Assembly: GCF_014903745.1 (NCBI RefSeq)
Contig: NZ_JACVXA010000013.1
Coordinates: 32,610-96,609 of the forward strand
Reading direction: 5' to 3'
Length of the DNA: 64,000 nucleotides
Source of the DNA: Mangrovicoccus algicola
Lineage (GTDB): Bacteria > Pseudomonadota > Alphaproteobacteria > Rhodobacterales > Rhodobacteraceae
This document shows positions 58,925 through 64,000 of the stretch, in pieces; position 1 is the first letter of the stretch; every line of letters starts with the position of its first letter. The notes under the pieces were generated by a model, which was not told the DNA's origin, ran no database searches, and saw only the letters and a list, made by a program, of their open reading frames with translations. The position numbers and the translations under genes are program-made.

Positions 58925-59981
58925 CGCTGCCACCGGCCTCAGGCGGCAGCGTGCGCGCCAGCAGCCGCCGCCCCTTGGCCTCTGGATCCTTCTGCGACGG
59001 TGCCATTCCGGGCACGAAGACCGCCACCCGCGACCGGCCGCCATTCTTGGCCGCGTAAAGCGCGGCATCGACATCCGCGAGGATCTGCGGCGTATCCCAG
59101 AGGTCGAACTGGGTGCTGGCGCAAAGTCCGATGCTGGCGGAAATCCCGCAGCTGCCGCCGGGCACGGCGATCGGCGCCTCCAGGGCGCGGATCATGTCCT
59201 CGGCGCGCGGGCGCAGGGCTTCCAGGTCGGTGCGGTCGCGCAGGACGATCAGGAATTCGTCGCCGCCGGTGCGCACCAGCGTGTCGCCCTCTCCGCTGCG
59301 CGCCAGCATCAGCCGCGCGACATGCTGAAGGACCATGTCCCCGGCGCCATGTCCCATCGTGTCATTGACCCGCTTGAAGTAATCCAGGTCGATCCCCATC
59401 AGCGCGAAATCCGTTCCCTGGCGGCGATACCGGCCCAGCACCAGGTCCAGCGCGCGCCGGTTCTTCAGCCCGGTCAGCGTATCGGTGAAGGCCTGTTCCT
59501 CGGCGGCGATGCGCGCCGCCTGCAGGCGCAGGTTCAGGTCGTGCGACACGTCCATCGCGGCGGATTTCGCTTCCACCAGGTAAAGCATGTCCATGGTGGG
59601 ATCGGTGACGGCGAAATCCCCGGCATTCAGCGTGTAGTGGCGGATCGCCTGGAAGACATGCAGCCCGAAGGACAGGTTCAGCAGGGCGCCCCCGGCCGGT
59701 CCGCCCCAGGGCACGACCGCGCCGCGCAGCTGCGATTGCGGATCGTCCAGCAGGCACAGGCGCAGGGGCGTGCCCGCCGCCGCCCGCAGCGCCGCCATGG
59801 CGGCGATGTCGCGCGGCCGCTTGAACCGGAAGAGCCCGAACAGGTCCTGCCCGGCGAAATAGCCTTCGGGCCGCATCTTGGCCAGGGTCGGGCCGGCATG
59901 GAGGATATGCCCCCGGGCATCCGCCAGCAGGCTCATCGGCATCAGCGCATCCAGCGCCGGACGGTCCAGCATGACCTCCAT
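58899..59981 (-). CDS. HNOBA-GGDEF diguanylate cyclase
   Basis: 360 residues. Residues about 1-150 are an HNOBA domain, the PAS-like unit that follows H-NOX in guanylate cyclases: LLADARGHILHAGPTLAKM, DLFGLFRFKRPRDIAAMAAL, GAVVPWGGPAGGALLNLSFG, LNAGDFAVTDPTMDMLYLVE. A short coiled coil leads to the GGDEF domain (about 180-335) with DTLTGLKNRRAL and an intact active site RTGGDEFLIVL. No RxxD inhibitory site is found five residues before GGDEF. It should make cyclic di-GMP. It follows the H-NOX-like gene by 7 bp, so the two likely form a complex. Confidence 0.9.
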   Translation of the reverse strand: MEVMLDRPALDALMPMSLLADARGHILHAGPTLAKMRPEGYFAGQDLFGLFRFKRPRDIAAMAALRAAAGTPLRLCLLDDPQSQLRGAVVPWGGPAGGALLNLSFGLHVFQAIRHYTLNAGDFAVTDPTMDMLYLVEAKSAAMDVSHDLNLRLQAARIAAEEQAFTDTLTGLKNRRALDLVLGRYRRQGTDFALMGIDLDYFKRVNDTMGHGAGDMVLQHVARLMLARSGEGDTLVRTGGDEFLIVLRDRTDLEALRPRAEDMIRALEAPIAVPGGSCGISASIGLCASTQFDLWDTPQILADVDAALYAAKNGGRSRVAVFVPGMAPSQKDPEAKGRRLLARTLPPEAGGSVTDPPLRR

Positions 59982-59988
59982 CGCGGGC

Positions 59989-60573
59989 CTATCCGCCCGC
60001 GGCCAGCTGGAAGCTGCGCCCGGCGGCAAAGCCGTTGTCGATCAGCCTGATGCAGACATGATCGCCGTCCTGCCCCGGCGCGGGACGGTCCAGCAGCACG
60101 AGCGCGCCGTAATCGTCGGCCATGGTGCGCAGCAGCCCGACAAGCACATGGGCGAATCCCGGCAGGCGGCGGCCGCATTCCAGGCGGAAGCAGGCCTCGT
60201 CCACCGGCACCAGTTCCAGCTGCGGCAGATCCAGCTGCGGCACGGCAAGCCGGACCCGGTCAGGCAGTTCGTCGAGGGAATGCAGGAAATCCACGAAGCT
60301 CGCCCCGCCGAAGCGCAGGAGCCGCCGCACCGGCTCCAGCCCCGGATGCGACACCAGGTAGGTTCCCAGATCCTCCAGCACGCAATCGGGAGAACGGCCC
60401 AGGGTCTGGGAGGCCGCCTCCAGCAGAGCCCAGGTCTGCCCGTCATCATAGCTCAGCATCGCCTCGAATCCCGCGGGATCGATATCCGCCTCCTGCGCGA
60501 CGTCACGCCAGACCCCCGCGCCGTAGGTGTCGCGGATGAACATCTGGATCGATCTGTTGATGAGCCCGTGCAC
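59989..60573 (-). CDS. H-NOX-like (HNOB) protein lacking the proximal heme histidine
   Basis: 194 residues. The fold is clearly H-NOX: MHGLINRSIQMFIRDTYG, then ALLEAASQTLGRSPDCVLEDLGTYLV, RLLRFGGASFVDFLHSLDELPDRVRLAVPQLDLPQLEL. In heme-binding members the pattern is L-D-x-x-H; here it is LDELP, with Pro104 at the histidine place. The YxSxR motif that holds the heme propionates is also not intact (LECGRR). So the protein probably does not bind heme in the usual way. The start is GTG at 60573. It is the first gene of the H-NOX/diguanylate cyclase pair, with a CtrA-like site about 55 nt upstream. Confidence 0.85.
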   Translation of the reverse strand: MHGLINRSIQMFIRDTYGAGVWRDVAQEADIDPAGFEAMLSYDDGQTWALLEAASQTLGRSPDCVLEDLGTYLVSHPGLEPVRRLLRFGGASFVDFLHSLDELPDRVRLAVPQLDLPQLELVPVDEACFRLECGRRLPGFAHVLVGLLRTMADDYGALVLLDRPAPGQDGDHVCIRLIDNGFAAGRSFQLAAGG

Positions 60574-60627
60574 CCCGGCTGTTCCTGTCTGCGGTCCCGT
60601 CCGCGGACAAGCCTAGGGGACGCCCGG

Positions 60628-60643
60628 TTAACACGCGGCTAAG
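60628..60643. promoter_or_regulatory. CtrA-like site upstream of the H-NOX operon
   Basis: On the minus strand, TTAG - CCGCGTG - TTAAC matches the CtrA consensus TTAA-N7-TTAAC in 8 of 9 bases and points towards the H-NOX gene (GTG at 60573). Confidence 0.45.
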
Positions 60644-60689
60644 CTGCGGCGGAGAAGCCGGGGCCGCTGCGGGCCCCGGACCGGCCGCG

Positions 60690-61403
60690 TCAGGCGGCGT
60701 CGATGCGCGTTTCGCTGCGGCTCTCCAGCCAGCCCGGCAGGCCCGAGATATCCGCCAGCACCGCCGAGGCCATGGGCGCCAACTGCGCGCGCGTGGCCAG
60801 GCCCGTCAGCACCGCCACCCTCCGGCACCCCGCCGCCCGCGCGGCGATCATGTCATGGGGGGCATCCCCCACCATCACCGTCCGGGCCGGATCCGCGCCG
60901 GTCATTTCCAGGAAGGCCAGGATCTGCCCCGGCCCCGGCTTCTGGCCGAACCCGCAATCGCTGCCGATCACGTGATCGAAGAACGGCACCACCCCGGCAG
61001 CCCCCAGATGGGCCAGCGCGGGGGCGCGTGCGTCATTGGTGATGACGCCCAGCCGAAGCCCCCGCCCGTGCAGGTCGCGCAGGAGAGGCTTCAGCGGAAC
61101 CGCCTCGTGCTGCGCAACGGCTGCCGCCATGACATTCATCCGCGAGACCAGCCCCGCCGCCGAGACGCCGGGCACATGCGGCAGCAGCCTGCGGACGATA
61201 TCGCCCGGCGTGCCGCTGATCAGCACGCTGTCCTCCTCGAAGCGCCGGTCCTGAAGGTCGAACCCCACCGACCGGGCCATCTTCGCGGCCTTGACCGGGT
61301 CGTCCGAACTCAGGTCCAGAAGAAAGGAGGCAGCCCAGCCGCCCCAGGTTGCCCGAAAGTCAAACAGCGTACCGTCCTTGTCAAAAAGGACCGTATCGAT
61401 CAT
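60690..61403 (-). CDS. HAD-family hydrolase (phosphoglycolate phosphatase-like)
   Basis: A 237-residue HAD phosphatase. VLFDKDGTLFDF has the nucleophile Asp, but the usual DxDGT reads DKDGT, as in many family members. VITNDARAPALAHLG is motif II, FGQKPGPGQ carries the motif III Lys and MVGDAPHDMIAARAAG is motif IV. It is related to Gph and HisB-type phosphatases, with substrate unknown. CTGGGAGGAGCTTTG before the ATG is a strong ribosome site. A second Gph-like gene lies at 32 kb. Confidence 0.88.
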   Translation of the reverse strand: MIDTVLFDKDGTLFDFRATWGGWAASFLLDLSSDDPVKAAKMARSVGFDLQDRRFEEDSVLISGTPGDIVRRLLPHVPGVSAAGLVSRMNVMAAAVAQHEAVPLKPLLRDLHGRGLRLGVITNDARAPALAHLGAAGVVPFFDHVIGSDCGFGQKPGPGQILAFLEMTGADPARTVMVGDAPHDMIAARAAGCRRVAVLTGLATRAQLAPMASAVLADISGLPGWLESRSETRIDAA

Positions 61404-61482
61404 CAAAGCTCCTCCCAGTGGGCGCAGTATTGCACGGTTCCGCCGCTGCGGACAGGAAAACCATGCCCCGCCGCGCCGCGCC

Positions 61483-61761
61483 TCAGGTCCAGTGGGGCAG
61501 AGCCCCGCCCGGAAGGCACTGGCGCGCGCGGTTCAGGTCATGCGGATCGCAGCCCGCATGCGCCGCCGCCGCCAGGACCCAGGCATCATCCATGAGCACG
61601 AAATCCAGCACGGCGGCATGGATCTCGGGCTCGGCGATCCCGGCCTTCAGCGCCTCTGCCGATATCCCCGAAGCATTAAGGAATACCTCCAGGAGATCCG
61701 CCTCCGCGGCCATCCAGGTGATCGCGTCAAGCGCCAGGGCGGAAGCTGTCTCGGGGGTCAT
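61483..61761 (-). CDS. DUF3572-family protein
   Basis: 92 residues. ALDAITWMAAEADLLEVFLNASGISAEALK and EIHAAVLDFVLMDDAWVLAAAAHAG are the DUF3572 pattern: an all-helical protein with a conserved W-x-x-x-x-D-x-L-x-x-F-L. It is divergent from the PleD-type gene, an arrangement common in alphaproteobacteria. The function is unknown. Confidence 0.88.
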   Translation of the reverse strand: MTPETASALALDAITWMAAEADLLEVFLNASGISAEALKAGIAEPEIHAAVLDFVLMDDAWVLAAAAHAGCDPHDLNRARQCLPGGALPHWT

Positions 61762-61803
61762 CGCGTGGCTCCGGTCGGGGTGGTCACAAATCGACTAAAA
61801 TGC

Positions 61804-61819
61804 TCAAGGCTTCCTTAAC
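61804..61819. promoter_or_regulatory. CtrA-like site upstream of the PleD-type gene
   Basis: TCAA - GGCTTCC - TTAAC matches TTAA-N7-TTAAC in 8 of 9 bases. It lies 50 bp before the PleD-type ATG, in the intergenic space shared with the DUF3572 gene. Confidence 0.45.
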
Positions 61820-61868
61820 TTCTTCCGTGGAAATGTGAAGCGCCTGACACAAGCCATGGAGACCCCGG

Positions 61869-63302
61869 ATGCCGGGCCAGATCCTCGTCATCGACCCCGT
61901 CGCGGTCAACCGCATCGTCCTGCGCAGCCGGGTGACGGTCTCGTGCTACCGGGTGGTGCAGGCCGGCGGGCCCGAAGAGGCGTTCGACCGGGTGGCGGAA
62001 ACCCGCCCCGACCTGATCCTTCTGGGGCCCGGGCTGGAGGCCGGGGCGGCCTGCCGCCTGGCCCGGGACCTGGCCGGGGCCCCGGCCAGCCGCGGCATCC
62101 CCCTGCTGATCCTCACCGGCGCCTTCGATCCGGCCATGCTGCGCGCCGCGCTCCTGGCGGGGGCGGAGGATGCGCTCGAATCCGGGGCGCAATCCGCATT
62201 CCTGCTGGCGCGCATTCGCAGTCTGCTGCGCCAGCGCGGGATTTTCGACGAACTGGCCGCGCGCAACCTGGCGCCCGGGCAGCCGGGGCTGGCCGAACCG
62301 GCCGCGGCCTTCCTGCCGCGGGCGCGCATCGCCCTGGTCACCGCCCGTCCCGGCAAGGGGCGGGCCTGGGCGGCGGCGCTGCGTCCGCTGCTGCCGCACC
62401 GGCTGGACCTTCTTGATGCCCAGGCCGCGCTGTCGCGCCCGCCGGGATCGCCGGAACCCGACCTCTTCGTGATCGAGGACACGCCGGACCAGCCCGATGA
62501 CAGCCTGCGCGTGCTGGCCGAGCTCCGCAGCCGCCGCGACAGCCGCGGCGCCCCCGCGATCCTCGTCGGCGGCGCGCGCCACCGCCCCGGGAATGCCGAG
62601 GCCCGCATGGCCATGGCGCTGGATATCGGCGCGGGGGCGGTGATGCGCCACGGCTTCGACCCGCAGGAACTGCGGCTGCGCGCCGAGACCCTGCTGGCCC
62701 GCAAGCGCGATGACGACCGGCTGCGCGCCCATGTGGAACTGGGCCTGCGCGAGGCGCTGCGCGATCCGCTGACCGGGGTGCACAACCGCCGCTATGCCGT
62801 GCCGCAGCTGGAACGCATCGCCGAACGCGCGGGCCGCTCGGGGCAGCCCTTCGCCCTGATGATGATCGACCTGGACCGGTTCAAGGCGGTCAATGACGGC
62901 CATGGCCATGCCGTGGGCGACGCCGTTCTGGTGGAAACCGCCCGGCGCCTGGCGGACATGATCGGCAAGCAGGACCTGCTCGCCCGGTTCGGCGGCGAGG
63001 AATTCCTGATCGCCATGCCGGAGACCCGACCCGACAGGGTGCGCTTCGCGGCCGGGCGGCTGCGGCGGGCGATTGCCGAGCGCCCGGTCGCCGCCGGCGC
63101 GGTCAGCCTCGGCATCACCGTCAGCATCGGCATCGCCATGGCCGATCCCGCGGATTTCCGCGCCCCGCCGGGCGCCGGCGCATCCGAGGCGGCGGACCAT
63201 GGCCGGGCCGCGCTGCAGGCCCTTCTGGAACAGGCCGACCGCGCGCTCTACGGCGCCAAGGCCGCCGGGCGCAACCAGGTCACGTTCGGCAGCGCCGCCT
63301 GA
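61869..63302 (+). CDS. pleD: PleD-type diguanylate cyclase with degenerate receiver domain
   Basis: 477 residues in the PleD plan: REC1 (about 1-120), REC2-like (about 150-285) and GGDEF (about 300-470). The GGDEF half is intact: LTGVHNRRYAVPQLE, MIDLDRFKAVNDGHGHAVGD and RFGGEEFLIAMPE. REC1 starts ILVIDPVAVNRIVL, but the phospho-acceptor block, normally DLILLDVMMPG, reads DLILLGPGLEAG, so the Asp is replaced by Gly. REC2 is also atypical (DLFVIEDTPDQ). Phosphorylation of REC1 therefore looks impossible, and no RxxD inhibitory site is present. Activity may depend on dimerisation or other partners. Confidence 0.9.
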   Translation: MPGQILVIDPVAVNRIVLRSRVTVSCYRVVQAGGPEEAFDRVAETRPDLILLGPGLEAGAACRLARDLAGAPASRGIPLLILTGAFDPAMLRAALLAGAEDALESGAQSAFLLARIRSLLRQRGIFDELAARNLAPGQPGLAEPAAAFLPRARIALVTARPGKGRAWAAALRPLLPHRLDLLDAQAALSRPPGSPEPDLFVIEDTPDQPDDSLRVLAELRSRRDSRGAPAILVGGARHRPGNAEARMAMALDIGAGAVMRHGFDPQELRLRAETLLARKRDDDRLRAHVELGLREALRDPLTGVHNRRYAVPQLERIAERAGRSGQPFALMMIDLDRFKAVNDGHGHAVGDAVLVETARRLADMIGKQDLLARFGGEEFLIAMPETRPDRVRFAAGRLRRAIAERPVAAGAVSLGITVSIGIAMADPADFRAPPGAGASEAADHGRAALQALLEQADRALYGAKAAGRNQVTFGSAA

Positions 63303-63305
63303 GGC

Positions 63306-63854
63306 TCAGTCCCTCTCCCTGTCCCTCTCCCCGCCGTCGCGGTCGCGGTCACGGTCGCGGTCGGACTTGTGCCCGGCCTTCCAGTCGCCGCGATAGGTGC
63401 CGAAGCGCTTGAGCCGGTCCACATATTCCGCGCGCATGGCCGGCGGCATGGTTTCGAGCCGGTCGCAGATCGCCGCCTGCGCCGCCTCGGTAAAGGCAGA
63501 GAACCGCGTGTTGGACTGCTCCAGCACCTGCCGCAGCGCCGCCGCGTCGAAGGGCTCCGCCTCCAGCAGGGCGACGATCTCGGCGCGCACCTCTTCCTGG
63601 CCGCCACGGGTCACGCCGATGCTCTTGCCGAAACGGTGCATCTGGGACAGCACGGCGCGGCGATCCTCGGGCGGCAGCACCCCCAGCATCGGCCCGACGA
63701 AACCCGCCCGCATGGGCGGCGCCTCCTCGTTCCCGCCCCGTTTGGACAGCATCAGCCCCGCCCCCGCGGAAACCACCAGCACGTTCAGCGCCAGCGACAG
63801 GCCGAAAACCAGGCGCCACAGCAGCCTGCGGCGCGGCGCGTCGGTTGCGGTCAT
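63306..63854 (-). CDS. ZraP/CpxP-like periplasmic protein with Arg-Asp repeat tail
   Basis: A 182-residue protein with one N-terminal membrane segment (LLWRLVFGLSLALNVLVVSAG) and a helical periplasmic part: LPPEDRRAVLSQMHRFGKSIG, VRAEIVALLEAEPFDAAALRQVLEQSN and ICDRLETMPPAMRAEYVDRL. This is the LTxxQ/heavy-metal-resistance (ZraP, CnrX-like) pattern. The last 20 residues are an Arg-Asp repeat (SDRDRDRDRDGGERDRERD) encoded by a six-base tandem repeat at about 63306-63365. It overlaps nearly with the gene upstream (TGACATG). Metal sensing is inferred from the family. Confidence 0.85.
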   Translation of the reverse strand: MTATDAPRRRLLWRLVFGLSLALNVLVVSAGAGLMLSKRGGNEEAPPMRAGFVGPMLGVLPPEDRRAVLSQMHRFGKSIGVTRGGQEEVRAEIVALLEAEPFDAAALRQVLEQSNTRFSAFTEAAQAAICDRLETMPPAMRAEYVDRLKRFGTYRGDWKAGHKSDRDRDRDRDGGERDRERD

Positions 63855-63855
63855 G

Positions 63856-64000
63856 TCATCCCTCCGGCCAGAGCCCGGCCAGCGCCGGGAATTCGTAGAT
63901 CATCTGCAATCCCATCGTGCTGTCGAGGACCGAGGCGCCGGAATAATCCGGCGCGGTCCCCGCGGAAATCCCGATCCACAGCCCGGCCAGCCCCGCCGCC
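63856..64000 (-). CDS. C-terminal end of a hypothetical protein
   Basis: The window edge removes the start. The last 47 residues are visible, beginning with a hydrophobic AAGLAGLWIGISAG, followed by TAPDYSGASVLDSTMG and ending YEFPALAGLWPEG. Its stop and the ATG of the ZraP-like gene lie 1 bp apart (TGACATG), so they are co-transcribed. In related genomes a small membrane protein with a regulatory role often precedes the ZraP-like gene, but this cannot be tested here. Confidence 0.6.
   Translation of the reverse strand, partial: AAGLAGLWIGISAGTAPDYSGASVLDSTMGLQMIYEFPALAGLWPEG

Noticed and set aside
63306..63365. Hexamer repeats as a CRISPR or regulatory array
   Set aside because: They are inside a coding frame and encode Arg-Asp; period 6, no spacers.

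Overview
This window looks like a 64 kb stretch of core chromosome from a high-GC alphaproteobacterium of the Rhodobacteraceae/Paracoccaceae type. The evidence is the gene set and protein style rather than any rRNA: a GcrA cell-cycle regulator, a SecA beginning [13 protein letters not shown], ArgJ with an alphaproteobacterial PDMGT autoprocessing site, a DUF3572/PleD pair, a fused YlxR-L7Ae protein, a tandem ALDH16-type dehydrogenase, TRAP transporters and CtrA-like TTAA-N7-TTAAC sites. Almost every base is coding, third positions are strongly G/C, and no transposase, integrase, phage gene or CRISPR array was found.

Layout. 1-6.8 kb: end of a CBS-domain gene, secA (minus), then a parvulin isomerase, argJ and mutT (plus) and a 40-residue orphan protein behind an unusually AT-rich leader. 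6.9-12.5 kb: the rimP-nusA-ylxR-infB operon (minus), which appears to start from a promoter followed by an intrinsic terminator inside its leader. 12.5-22 kb: a chemoreceptor with a C-terminal CheR-type tether, proline iminopeptidase, ubiG, a SHOCT protein, a MeaB-type GTPase, a DUF3108 protein and HrpB helicase. 21.8-25 kb: argF, argD and an orphan ABC-2 permease (minus). 25-32.7 kb: gcrA, rimO, small proteins, an M48 lipoprotein, a nitroreductase, an EI24 membrane protein, a glutathionyl-hydroquinone reductase and gph.

32.8-37.6 kb holds a D-lactate dehydrogenase-type flavoprotein and then a three-gene set: a GTP cyclohydrolase II paralogue (URC1), a DUF1688 protein (URC4) and uracil phosphoribosyltransferase. 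Together these match the URC route of uracil catabolism. A 26-bp perfect palindrome that fits the RutR operator consensus at every specified base lies upstream. 38-44 kb: recF, VOC and LysE genes, gyrB and an MFS transporter. 44.3-46.4 kb: two identical tRNA-Gly(GCC) genes, a truncated siroheme synthase and trpA. 46.4-50.2 kb: a divergent zinc-uptake locus (znuA-DUF1007 against zur-znuC-znuB) around a Zur-type palindrome. 50.2-55.4 kb: an IsdG-type monooxygenase, pth, and a deoC-DUF1272-ALDH16 operon. 55.6-58.9 kb: a TRAP transporter with a fourth small membrane protein. 58.9-63.3 kb: two cyclic-di-GMP loci. One pairs an H-NOX-like protein that has lost its proximal heme histidine with an HNOBA-GGDEF diguanylate cyclase. 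The other is a PleD-type cyclase whose first receiver domain has lost its phospho-acceptor aspartate. Each locus has a CtrA-like site upstream. The window closes with a ZraP/CpxP-like protein and the end of an upstream gene.

The parts I consider most worth following are the URC/RutR arrangement, the apparently heme-less H-NOX paired with a diguanylate cyclase, the attenuator-like leader of the nusA-infB operon, and the structured leader before the 40-residue protein.
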